Below are positions 1 through 10,270 of a stretch of DNA of 30,066 bases, piece after piece; position 1 is the stretch's first letter; each line of letters starts with the position of its first letter. The notes under the pieces are model-generated. The model had not been told where the DNA came from. It worked only from the letters and a program-made list of their open reading frames with translations, and ran no database searches. The DNA lies in assembly GCA_037074765.1 (NCBI GenBank), contig JBAMDO010000378.1, positions 1-30,066 of the forward strand, written 5' to 3'. The position numbers and the translations under genes are program-made. The DNA is from Mansonella perstans (taxonomy: Eukaryota; Nematoda; Chromadorea; Rhabditida; Onchocercidae).

Positions 1-133
1 ACAGACATATCACTGATATACAGACATATCACTGATATACAGACATATCACTGATATACAGACATATCATTGCTATACAGACATATCACTGATATACAGA
101 CATATCACTGATATACAGACATATCATTGATAT
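1..133. repeat. 19-bp tandem array, 7 copies
   Basis: The unit acagacatatcactgatat is repeated head to tail seven times with only a few substitutions; copies 4 and 7 carry cattg in place of cactg. The array is cut by the left edge of the window, so its real length is unknown. After the last copy the sequence passes into cactgctacgcag and unique AT-rich DNA. This is a minisatellite and no coding role is visible. Confidence 0.95.
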
Positions 134-970
134 CACTGCTACGCAGTAAGCAGTTATTTTAGTATCACTATAGTGAAAAAGGAAGCATCTTTACAAAATT
201 CTTTGAAGAGAGAAAAAAAAAAAAATTTGACAAAATAGGCTTAAATTTATTTGAAATTAAAATGGAACAAATGATGTGATGAGACATAGACATATCATTT
301 CATTTGAATGAAAGGATAAATATAATATTGTCGAATGGAAATTTTACCATTCCAATGCTGACGACTAATTTTGTGTCATCAAATTTTTTTTTTCTCTTTC
401 ATTCTTTTATAAAATACACATCAATTACTGTGTTATTTATTTCTCTCACACTCTATTGACAAATTATTTGTTTACATTCTATCATTACTTATACCTTTTA
501 CTTTGTATTAATTTATTTACTTTGTACACACAAACATATATTAATTTAGTAACTACAGCAAAGTTCATATTTTAGTCCTTTGTCAAAAATAAAAACAAAA
601 ACAAAAATTGTATGTGTATTTATTTGCCTCATCATGCTGCTTAATTAATTATTAATTGATTAGCTAATTTGTTTGCTTGCTTTGCACAATCTTACCTATT
701 TGCTTATATTTAGTGGCAATTTTCGTTTGCAAAAAAAAAAAGGAAAAAAATAAAATTGCTAAAATTTAAAATCAAAAATTATCAAATCTCAAAATAACAT
801 TTAACATTTAGATATGACAGTCATGAAATTGTAAATATTCCAAATTAATTAATCCTATTGGATTTGTTTTTCTGAAAAAAAAACAAAAGATAATGAGAAA
901 TAAAATTTTTGTCTGCTTTTTTTTTCAATTTTCGAAATTCAATTCAACTACTGATTGATTAGATAGAATT
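134..970. other. AT-rich non-coding stretch
   Basis: No open frame with protein-like composition is visible on either strand. The stretch contains poly-A and poly-T runs and short AT palindromes (ttaattaattattaattgattagctaatt near 640-668 is typical). I see no splice-flanked exon, tRNA or mobile element here. Confidence 0.6.
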
Positions 971-1063
971 GTGGGTGTGTGTATATATGTATGTGTATGT
1001 GCGTATGTGTGTATGTGTGTATGTGTATATGTATATGTATGTGTGTATGTGTGTATGTGCGTA
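971..1063. repeat. GT/TATG-rich microsatellite
   Basis: This is an interrupted run of gtgtat, gtatat and gtgt units on the + strand. Its alternating purine-pyrimidine character produces spurious His/Thr/Tyr-rich frames on the minus strand, which I do not treat as genes. A complementary CA-rich block lies 175 bp downstream. Confidence 0.9.
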
Positions 1064-1238
1064 CCGTAGCAGTCATTGGAAGCGCTCTCATTACAACCCA
1101 GATGGCATTGATACAAGTATAGGTTAGCTGGTTTTTTTTTTTCCTGTTTCAGATCATTTTCTGCCTATCATATTTGCTGTCACAAATTTACTGCTAATAT
1201 CAAAATGATATAAAAAAAAAATGATGGAATACAAATAC

Positions 1239-1327
1239 GCACACATACACGCACACGCACACACACACACGTACACACACACGCACAGACACACACACAC
1301 ACGCATACACAAACACATACACACACA
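1239..1327. repeat. CA-rich microsatellite
   Basis: This is a run of acac, cgcaca and cataca units on the + strand. It is complementary to the GT-rich block at 971-1063, so the pair can fold back on itself if transcribed. Minus-strand cysteine/valine-rich frames over it are repeat artefacts. Confidence 0.9.
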
Positions 1328-2040
1328 GGTAAACATATTTTGAAAAATTCTTGAATTTTTTAAAATCAGAAATTGAAAGGGATATTTTAAAAAAAAAAAT
1401 GAATAATTTTAAATGTAACATTTAAAAAATCAACCAATTAATTAATTAATTAGACGAAAAATATTCTTTTTATATTTTTTGTTAAGTTTTGTTTTGCCAT
1501 CATGTTTATCAAATCTTATTACGATGTTAATTATTGCTTTATCATCTTTGAGCTATTAGCAAGCATACAGTACGCAATGATTTTAATGATAATGATTAAG
1601 ATTAATTAGATGATAATCAAAATATTACATGAAATATTTAACATATCATGTAAAATTTTAGATTAAAATTTAAAAACACAAAAAAGTAATCGAAGTAATT
1701 TCAAAAAAAAAGTAATAATTTCATTATTAGTGCACAAAAAATAATTTCGGTTATTGATTAATGTATTTGACAAAAAAAAATTTTCACTTCTCATTTTATT
1801 TTTGAATTTTTCAAAAAAAATTTATCAAATATAATTTATCTTTAAAAAAAAAAAGTAGTGGGATATTTTGCACTTTTTTCTTCCGCAATTAACAAATTAC
1901 TATCCATTAATCTTCCAAGGATGTTTACTAGCTATTGAGGGCTTTTTTTTTTTAACCCTTTCAATAAGTAATGCCAAATTTCAAGATGAAAGCTTATGAG
2001 TGAGTGAGCAAATGAGGTATTTGATAGAAGCTCCTAGGAA
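1328..2040. other. AT-rich non-coding stretch
   Basis: The stretch holds homopolymer A runs, an attaattaatta repeat near 1437-1453, and no recognisable exon. Near 1980-2020 the sequence becomes somewhat less AT-rich and runs into the hairpin island that follows. Confidence 0.5.
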
Positions 2041-2045
2041 AGAAA

Positions 2046-2067
2046 GAGGCCTTCAATGTCAGGCCTC
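2046..2067. other. GC-rich hairpin in a low-AT island
   Basis: A perfect inverted repeat GAGGCCT / AGGCCTC (2046-2052 and 2061-2067) flanks an 8-nt loop. It sits in a patch of about 150 bp (1980-2130) that is clearly less AT-rich than its surroundings and has no open frame beyond short ones. It could be a remnant of a transposable element or a structured RNA segment; I cannot assign a family. Confidence 0.5.
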
Positions 2068-2181
2068 CTATGTTTGGACAGTGGTCAGCAAAAGCTTTTC
2101 GCCCATAATGGATGCATTTGCTCAAGTGTAACTTTTAATGTAAACAAAATGAATTTGTTGGATAATTGTGCTTTATTTGGC

Positions 2182-2390
2182 ATTGAATAAATTAGATGAA
2201 AGAAATGTTATTAATAATTAGAAATTGAATAAATTAGAATGAAAAAAATGTTATCAATAATTAGGATTGACCAAATTAAAATGAAAAAAATATTAATAAT
2301 AATTAGAATTGAGTAAATTACGTGAAAAGTGTGTAAATATTTATTGGTATTGAATGAATTCCGTAAAAGATAAAATTAAAATGTTTACTC
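2182..2390. repeat. Degenerate ~42-bp tandem repeat
   Basis: The motif attgaataaatta with its following tail recurs at 2182, 2224, 2266, 2308 and 2349, giving spacings of 42, 42, 42 and 41 bp. The first two copies are close; later copies carry many substitutions (attgaccaaatt, attgagtaaatt, attgaatgaatt). This is an old, decaying minisatellite with no coding potential. Confidence 0.8.
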
Positions 2391-5024
2391 AAAATAAGCA
2401 AATTAAAATTCGTTTGTAAAATTTTTAATTGGAATGGAAAAAATTGGATAAAATATAATGTAAATTGAAAATGAATGTTCGGTGAAATGGAAAGTAATTT
2501 GAATGGAAAAGTCAGATGCTTTAATTAGAATTGAAAAACTTAATTTGAGAAAACATTCACTATGTTACTTGTTTCTTCTAATTCATCCAATTTTATTACT
2601 TTGTTAATTTCTACTTTTATTGTTTCAGATATTGCTATGAGATGTTAATTTAGAAGGAAATGAAGAAAAAAAAAAAATTCTATTCTGTAAATTTAAATTT
2701 AGACGAAGGAAACTGGTTGACGGAAAAGAGAAAAAAGATAAGAACGAGCCATAACTTTGTTCATTTTGAATTTATCTTTCTTTTTTTCCTTTCAATTTCA
2801 GCTTTTCCAATTTTTTTTTTTGGTTAAAATTATTTTACTAATTTTAAATTTCCTTTACCAAATGTCTGCCACAGTTAATTGTTATTAGATGTTTATTTTT
2901 ATTTCTTTTTTTATTTTTTGTACTGCTAAATAGGTCGTTTAAATAATTAGAAATTTCAAGTCTAAAATTGATTAATTTATCCATAAATTATACGTTAATG
3001 ATTTAAATGTGATCTTTTAAAGATTAGTTAATCGATAAATGAATTTTTTCTTTGCTTAACCAATAATTGAAAATTATAATATTTGAAGATTCATTAATTT
3101 CTTCTCATGACCATATGATATGATTTAGCCCAATTAATTAATAGTTTGATCATTTGGAAATGTTCATTTAAACAATTTTAAGCTTACCTTGAATATTGGT
3201 GAAATATGTTCTGTTCGGGTTTGAAATGATAATTTTGCGTTTTATTGGTTTTTGCATTCAATATTCAATTTTTTTTTTTTTTTTTTTTTTTGAAACATTT
3301 AATAATTGACGTTATCAAAATGTTAAAAGTTAATGATTAATGTTTGGTGGACCAATGTAAGAAGTATCCGAGAAATTTATGAATAAAATGGGTAATGTTT
3401 GATTTGGTCAAATATTGGGAGACATATCCCACAGGAACTAATGAATAGATGGAGAAGGATGGAAAGCGGTAAGTTAATCCTTCTTTGACCGACAAACTTT
3501 ATTTTCCCACTATTATTATTTGTTATTTCAAAAGATTTGATTTTTGGTTTGTTTGCAAATAATTTCTAATTGCTATTTTAATTACAACTTTTTATAATAT
3601 TTCTTGATGATATTTTGTTCTTCAATGATTAAAATTGGAATATATGCTTAATGACGCAATTTGAGAAATAATTAATAATGCAATTTGAAATGTTTTGAGA
3701 GATGAAACAAACGGTGAAATAACATATAATTTATAAGCTTTCCTTATCTTTGTTTTGTATCTAAATACTCTAGGCTTATTTTTACATCTGATAATTAATG
3801 TTGTCCCGTATGATCATTAATCAGCAATTATTAATAAATATTCTGATAATATAAGGATAGGATCATTTTCACACCGACGGCTATTACCATTACGCGTGAT
3901 CATTATCATCAAGTAATTAGCTATTTTAAATTAATATAGAGAATTCCTAGTCTATTTTTAACTTCTTTTTTTTTAAACCGAATTATTTTAATTATTAATT
4001 TTGAATTCTGTCTTTTTTTTTTAACACTAATATTTAGTTATTAGTTCTTATTTAAAAAAATTTTGTAAGAGTTATATTAAATTTCCCGAAAAATTAAAAA
4101 TTAAAATGAAATTTTTTTTTTTTTTTGAAACTTAAATTAGTTAATATTTTGAAAAAGTAAAAATATTTTATGAAAATATCATTATATTTATCCATTATTT
4201 TTTTTCTCTAACAAGTTTTAGTTAATTTAAATTTCAAAAAAAAGAGAAGCAATTTTCAAGTGTCATTAAATTAATAATGTTTTTTCCATAATTTCTTAAC
4301 CTATATTACTGGAAAATAAATTTGAAAATTAAATTTACAAAAAAAAATAAATAAATTTGAAACTTTTTTTTTATCTTTTAAAACTGATGTAAATATGAAC
4401 GAACAAATAGAAATAATGAGAAAAAAAAAATTCTTTTTTTTAATTAATATCAATTCATATAGAAATAGAATTAGAATCATTTAGCATTAATAATATAGTG
4501 GTTGGAGAAATGACATTCTAAGCTCGAATTGATTCAATAATTGATCCAAAAACTAATCCGTTGTCAACATGTCACACATATCCTTCTTTCCATTCCTTCC
4601 TTCTATCTTTTCTCGTTTTGTTTGCTTTTTTTCTTTTTTTTTTTTTTTGTTGTTCAATTTTTCTGATCCTTTTGTCAAACCATTATTGAAAAGCTACGAC
4701 ACCTGGCTTTTTGCATATTTCCTTTCTGTCCAATATATATATATATATATATTTAGAAACCTGTCACCATTATTCCATCCTTTTTTTCATTTCTATCATA
4801 AAAATTCATCTTTTCATCCTTTTTCTCTTGATATATAATCATGATAATAACAAGAAATGATAATAATTTTTTTAATTGTAATATGATTTCATTAATCTAT
4901 CTTTACATATAGTATAGGTATGTATTATGCTAAAATATTAAAATGTTAAATTTTATACTTTTTTAAAAAATAAAATAATTTGCAGTAATTAAGTGTGAAA
5001 AATTTCCAAGTAATGAAAAGTTAC
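2391..5024. other. AT-rich non-coding stretch
   Basis: No supported gene is present. The stretch contains a 23-T run (3269-3291), many A/T runs of 8-15, an (AT)n tract near 4735-4751, and one short splice-flanked candidate (3435-3468) treated under findings. Open frames near 4569-4838 are Phe/Ser-rich and result from T-rich sequence. Confidence 0.5.
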
Positions 5025-5082
5025 GAAAGGAGAGAAAGAGAGAAAGAAAGGGGGAGAATGCGAGAGAGAAAGAGAGAGAGGA
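5025..5082. repeat. GA-rich (purine) microsatellite
   Basis: Interrupted gaga/gaaa units on the + strand; the Arg/Glu-rich frame over them is a repeat artefact. This is the first of a family of purine tracts spread through 5-20 kb. Confidence 0.85.
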
Positions 5083-5215
5083 TTATGGATATCATCGTTT
5101 TTCTACATTGTTGCAATATTTTAAGGATTTTAGTCAATTCATCTTCCAATCATTATTGTAATTATTGTTATAATTACAATAATTGACTATTTTCATTTTT
5201 TGATTTGAATCAAGT

Positions 5216-5268
5216 AAGAGAGAAAGAGAGAGAGAGAGAAAGATAGAGAAAGAAAGAGAGAGAGAGAT
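5216..5268. repeat. GA-rich (purine) microsatellite
   Basis: A second purine tract of gaga and gaaa units, about 130 bp after the first and followed by a poly-A run. It has no coding character. Confidence 0.85.
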
Positions 5269-5367
5269 TTGATTGATAAAAAGAAAATTTTTTTAAAAAA
5301 AAAAAAAACATTCATTTGAAAAGACAAATAAAATAAGATAGATCATGCTAGAGTAGATTGATGTGAT

Positions 5368-5455
5368 TGATAAATTCATTTGATCTGTCTGATAAATTCA
5401 TTTGATCTGTTTGATAAATTCATTTGATCTGTTTGATAAATTCATTTGATCTGAT
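5368..5455. repeat. 22-bp tandem array, 4 copies
   Basis: The unit tgataaattcatttgatctg plus two variable bases is repeated four times, nearly identical (the last two bases are tc, tt, tt, at). The low divergence suggests recent expansion compared with the 42-bp array at 2182. Confidence 0.92.
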
Positions 5456-6477
5456 TTTTGCATGCATTTTACTGAAATACTTTCCTTTTAATCATTTCAA
5501 ATGAATGATTTTTTTTTTTGCCTTCGAAATATATCATAAAAAGAAGAGAGTGGAAAAGATGGAAAAATAGAAAGATTTGTTCACTTTCATTTTTCATTTC
5601 CGGTACTATTTGAATGAAATATATTTCATTTCATTTCCGGTCTGCTTTTTTCTCTTTTTTTTTTTTTCCATTCCGAGAATGCTTTTTTTTTACATTGAAA
5701 AAGGTATATTTGGGTATATTTGTTGCAGACAAATACCAAATAACATAAAACGAGACATTTTAGCCAATGTTTAATTAATATTAACAGAGATAAAGAGAAA
5801 AGAGAAGAGAAAGGGAGAAAGAAAGAAAGAAAGGAAGAGAGAGAGAGAGAGAAAATTTAAGATATGATTATTTATTGTTGTATGCTTTTCATTCAAAAGC
5901 TCTTATCTCTCATTATTTCTTTTTATTCAATCATTAATGAAAGTAAAATTGAAAAAAAAAAAAAAAATTATTTAAAAAAATTAAAAATAGAACTATCAAA
6001 GAAAGAGAAAGAGAGAGAGGGAGAGAGAGAGAGGAAGAGAGAGAGAAAAAAATTGATGAAAAAAATTTAATTGTTTTTTATTCATTCACATAAACTTATA
6101 ATGTTTAACCAACTTTTTTTTTTCCTTCTTTTAAAATTTAATTTAATAAAATTGTTAAATTCAATTTTTTCCATCAAAAGTTATTCATAAAAAAAAAAAA
6201 AAAAAAAGTGCCACATATGTTTATTTGATAATAATAATCTCTTTGTAATTTGTATAATTTCTTTACTTTTTATTTACCACTCTTTTTTCCATTTCTCTCT
6301 TTCTTCCAATTCCATTCTTCTTTATATTTTCATTTAAAAGAAAGAAATAATTGGAAAATCTTAAGCATATTTATAATTTAATTGAATCAATAAATTTTCA
6401 CACACTCCAACAAACATCTGGCAGTAGTAGTAAAGGAAAAAAAAAACTATCATTATTATTTGTTTTATATTTGTGTG
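5456..6477. other. Non-coding stretch with two purine tracts
   Basis: This interval carries GA-rich tracts at 5785-5855 and 6001-6051 and long A/T runs, for example poly-A near 6188-6207. Frames at 5577-5774 and 5864-6070 are Phe- or Arg/Glu-rich artefacts of these tracts. No exon is supported. Confidence 0.55.
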
Positions 6478-6611
6478 GAAAATTTTCAACATTTCTGGAG
6501 AATGTTGAAAATTTTCAACATTTCTGAAGAATGTCGAAAATTTTCAAGATTTCTGGAGAATGTCGAAAATTTTCAAGATTTCTGGAGAATGTCGAAAATT
6601 TTCAACATTTG
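6478..6611. repeat. 29-bp tandem array with internal hairpins
   Basis: Units start at 6478, 6507, 6536 and 6565, with a partial copy from 6594. Each begins gaaaattttc, itself a palindrome. The first unit contains CAACATT...AATGTTG, so every copy can form a stem-loop; later copies carry c to g changes (caagatt) that weaken it. An open frame crosses the array only because 29-bp copies happen to avoid stops. Confidence 0.93.
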
Positions 6612-6742
6612 AAAAAAATATTTTCAAATGGCAATAAATTATATCATTATATATCAAATCTTTTCAATCAAATATTACTACAAAAGTTTTTTTTTTTTTT
6701 ATTCAAGTATGTTTTTGAACGTTTAGATATGTACATTACACA

Positions 6743-6868
6743 CATGCATATCCATATATATCACATATAGATATATGGATACACATACATGTCCATATAC
6801 ATCACATACAGATATATGGATACGTATACATGTCCATATATACCACATACAAATATATGTATACATAT
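6743..6868. repeat. ~41-bp tandem array with internal inverted repeat
   Basis: Copies begin at the catg motifs at 6743, 6788 and 6829 (spacings 45 and 41 bp). The first unit holds CCATATAT...ATATATGG, a perfect 8-bp inverted repeat. This is another minisatellite with a built-in hairpin, only 130 bp after the 29-bp array. Confidence 0.85.
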
Positions 6869-7255
6869 ACTTTTAAAGAAATTGGATTCAGGCTGTAATT
6901 CCTTAAGGCTTTAACCTTAACTCATGCTAACTCAGGCTCAAGCTTTAACCTTAACTTCAAGTTTTAAAGCTTTAACTTACTGTTGCTATATTTTTTTATC
7001 ACTTCTCATTTGTTTTATTTTTGTTAAAAAAAAAATTTCCCACACTGTAAACAGTATTGTAATATTGCAAATAACTTTTTGACAATGATATTAGACGGGA
7101 AAAAGGGATATGTATAGACATATACATTGTCATATGAGATGTTGAAAAAGCAACGAATGAAAGTTTTGGTTGAAATTTTGAAAAAAAAAATGATAGAAAT
7201 GTTTGTAAATAGGATGTATTTTTTGGAATGAACTTTTTTTAGTAGTAAATATATC
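6869..7255. other. AT-rich stretch with aacctt and inverted repeats
   Basis: Contains a short degenerate repeat of ctttaacctt/aactcagg type (6905-6975) and a spaced inverted repeat TGACAATG...CATTGTCA near 7080-7132. No coding frame is supported. Confidence 0.45.
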
Positions 7256-7277
7256 GTTTCAATAGTACTATTGAAAC
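7256..7277. other. Perfect 22-bp palindrome
   Basis: The left half GTTTCAATAGT is followed immediately by its exact reverse complement, with no spacer. In AT-rich DNA short palindromes are frequent, but one of 22 bp with mixed composition is unusual. It could be a cruciform-forming site, a binding site for a dimeric protein, or chance. Confidence 0.8.
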
Positions 7278-7355
7278 TACTTTACAACATTACACTCTGA
7301 TTTTATCCATTGAAATGATAATTAAATATTTATCACTGTTTCAGTCATTTCATAT

Positions 7356-7417
7356 TGAGAGACTGAGAGAGAAAGAGAGGGAGAGAGATAGAGAGAGAGA
7401 GAGACAGAGAGAAAAAC
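7356..7417. repeat. GA-rich (purine) microsatellite
   Basis: Interrupted gaga tract on the + strand. A complementary CT tract lies about 150 bp downstream (7570-7636), so the two could pair in RNA. Confidence 0.85.
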
Positions 7418-7569
7418 AAATCATATCGGAATAAATTTTGATCTAATAGATAAATATATTTATTCTTTTTTATCTAATATTTTTTTTTTTTTTGCAATTT
7501 TCATAAATCTTTTCAGTCATGTGGTATTGAGAATGTTAGCTTTTTAATGTTAACTTTGATTTATTCAAT

Positions 7570-7636
7570 CTCCTTCTCTCTCTCTCTCTGCCTCCCTGTC
7601 TCTCTTTGCTCCTTTCTCTCTCTCTGTCAATCTCTT
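7570..7636. repeat. CT-rich (pyrimidine) microsatellite
   Basis: Interrupted tctc and cctccctg units on the + strand. If this region is transcribed on the + strand, like the ptb gene downstream, the RNA would be CU-rich, the sequence type PTB proteins bind. The Ser/Leu-rich frame over it is an artefact. Confidence 0.85.
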
Positions 7637-7754
7637 AGCTGTTTTTCATTTTTACATTTCACTTATTTTCTTACAAAAAAAAATTATAAAAGTTTTCTCA
7701 TTGTCACTCTTTGCTACTTTTCAAATATTTCGGAATTAATTTTATTCAATTATA

Positions 7755-7788
<34 letters not shown>

Positions 7789-9524
7789 CTAACAAAATAA
7801 AAAGAAGAAAAATTTCTATTTATTTAATTACAGCTAAATAATTAAATGAATGATTTGAAAATTTTGAATTGGATGTCTGAAAAATTATTTATATGCAATT
7901 TGATTATCTTTTCTTTCCCATAAAATATTTCACAGGAATTTTTTATAATCCTGTAATTGTGAAATTAAAAATGCAGTTTCTTCTTCCATCACATGTTCAT
8001 AAAAATCACATTCTATCATATCATTTTATCGTATCCAACACATCAGGAACAGAATTTCAAATTTATCTCAACGGTTCACCTGAAAAAAAAAAATCCGAAT
8101 TAATTGTGAATTAACAAGATTTAAGGAAAAATTCAAATACTTTTCATGAAATATTTTATAATAAATTATAGTGGAATGGATTAATTCAAATTTTTATTAT
8201 AATCCGGAGTAAACCAGAATAAACCGAAGTGAGAAGTTATAGTTGTTTTTTTTCGAGCATTTTCTTTTTCTCTTTACTAATTAAATAATAAATTTAATTT
8301 TTTTCTTTTATTAAAAAAGTATTTATCGTTTTGTTTATATATGCATGAAATGTTTTTTTTTTTTTTTTTAATTTAATTTATAAACAATGAAATGATTATT
8401 GAATTTTTGTTGCTGTTGCATTTAATTTAGTCTGGAATACTGTCTCCTTCATATAAAACTTGGCCTTTTTGCTTTTAATGATTCAGGAAATGGCATTAAA
8501 GAGCTAAGGACTGCTCATCATCAGTTCCATTTTACCTTTATCCAATTTTCATTTTCCCTGCACGCTACTTCCGGAATCATTTTGTAAAAAAAATTCAACC
8601 TCCCTTTCTTGTTTTCCTTGTTTTTAAACATTAAGATGATATCCTAGAATCATAGCATTCCATTTATTTGAGGGATAAAATTCAATTTTACGTATTCAAC
8701 CATTTAAATGGGCATTTAAGGATAATATTTTACAATATTAATCATGGCATTTCGATTGATTTTAAATTAGGATGGGTAATTTAGAAATTGTAATTGAATT
8801 GATAACATTGATGAACAGTTTAAGGAAAATTTGCATAAATTAGTTAATTAAAATTATTGAGATTTTTTTTTTGTTTTCATGCTTAAATGCGTTGAAATAA
8901 TTTTTATAAGTTTTGATGTAAAAATATGAATTTTTTTTTTTTTTTTTAAATGTTAATTTTAAATTTTAACGAGTAAAAATTGAAAAAAACTTTCTTTTTT
9001 TTTTTTTTTTGTTCTTAACTGTTTTTTTTTTTTTTTTTTTTCTAGTTAAGCGTATAATATTTATTTTAATAGTTGATATAATTAGATAGATGATTGATCA
9101 AATCTTAAAATGTTTAAATCTTTGTTAGGTTCTTTTTTTTTTTAAATTTTTATAATTTTGACATAATTAGTAAATGAAACATTAAGAAGAATTAATCTTA
9201 CATTTTGTCAAATACTTTACAATTTATTTTATGAATGATTGAAAAAAAAATCTTGAAATATTTCCTTTCTCTCTCTCTCTCTCTCTCTTTCCCTCTCCTC
9301 TTTTCATAGAATATCTTGTTTGTTTTTTTTTTTTTTTTTTTTTTTTAACGATCATTTTAAAGTATTATATTACTTAAGAATATGTAATAAATGATGATTA
9401 TTTCAAGTATTACTTATTTAAATATAAGAAATGAAAAAATATTTGTAGTAAATATTAATGTGTTAAATTAGCTTGAAACATTCATTGTCCACACATATAT
9501 CAGACATATCAGACAACATTCTAA
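7637..9524. other. AT-rich non-coding stretch
   Basis: No supported gene is present. Includes a 28-T run (7756-7783), a 24-T run (9323-9346) and a CT tract at 9261-9305. A patch at about 8430-8590 is less AT-rich and has an attcag acceptor-like site at 8484, but the frame after it (about 33 codons) has no donor or recognisable motif, so I leave it unassigned. Confidence 0.5.
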
Positions 9525-9927
9525 CAAGTGGAATTCCAGGACAATTAAATTGCTGAGTGTGTAAAATGTCTTTTCAAGGACAATTAAATGGTTCCATTTT
9601 GAAAAGTCCTCGAACAACCACCAGCCAATATCATCATCCTTATTCTTTCTCTCTCTCTCTCTTTAAGTAGCATTTCTTAGTTTATAGCATTTCGCCGGTT
9701 TTTTTTTTTTTTTTTTTTCTCGTCTGAACTTTTCTAAAAATTCCAGGTGATTCATGAGAGTCTCCCCGCTTTACATACTCCTTCAACGTCCCCCAATAAC
9801 TCCCCGCGATCGTCCTCTTTTCTTTAACATATTTTCCACATTCCTTGTATCTTCTTCTTCCTTCTACATCTCTTTCCTATCGCTGTCCTTTCTGATTGTC
9901 GTTGAAAAAGGCCTTAGAAATTGGTGA
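9525..9927. other. GC-richer island, possible exon(s)
   Basis: This is the least AT-rich block before 20 kb. On the + strand an ATG at 9566 in a good AAAATG context opens 34 codons (starting MSFQGQLNGSILKSPRTTT) to a stop at 9668-9670. A ttccag acceptor at 9741-9746 is followed by a 26-codon frame (9747-9824), and an ATG at 9754 opens 57 codons ending at 9927. On the minus strand 9685-9876 is also open, without an ATG. No frame matches a family I recognise. The CT tract at 9644-9664 lies inside it. It may be a 5' exon or untranslated region; strand and boundaries are unresolved. Confidence 0.3.
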
Positions 9928-10018
9928 AAAAAAAAAAAATTAAAGGATGATTGTTCGGTAGAATGTATTTTCTTCACCGATCTTCTTCTTCTTCAAATAT
10001 CGTTGAAATTTCTAGCTT

Positions 10019-10270
10019 TATTATTATTATTATTATTATTTATGCTTTCTTCTCTTTGTATTTTATCACTTGTTATCATTAATTATCATTTATGTATTAT
10101 CAGCATTGTTAGATTCTATACATCATATCTCATTCATCAGTAGTTATCATTTATGTTTTATCATTATCATTAGGATTGTTAGATTCTCTATATCATGTCA
10201 TATCATTATTATCTGTGATGCTGTGAGATTAATTCTTCTCTCAATTATCATTATTATTATTATTGATTTC
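10019..10270. repeat. TTA/TTATCA repeat with ~75-bp duplication
   Basis: A (tat)n run (10019-10041) is followed by two related blocks, each beginning ttatcatttatgt and carrying gattgttagattct (or cattgttagattct). They look like a diverged tandem duplication. The Ile/Leu/Ser-rich frame here is a repeat artefact. Confidence 0.7.
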
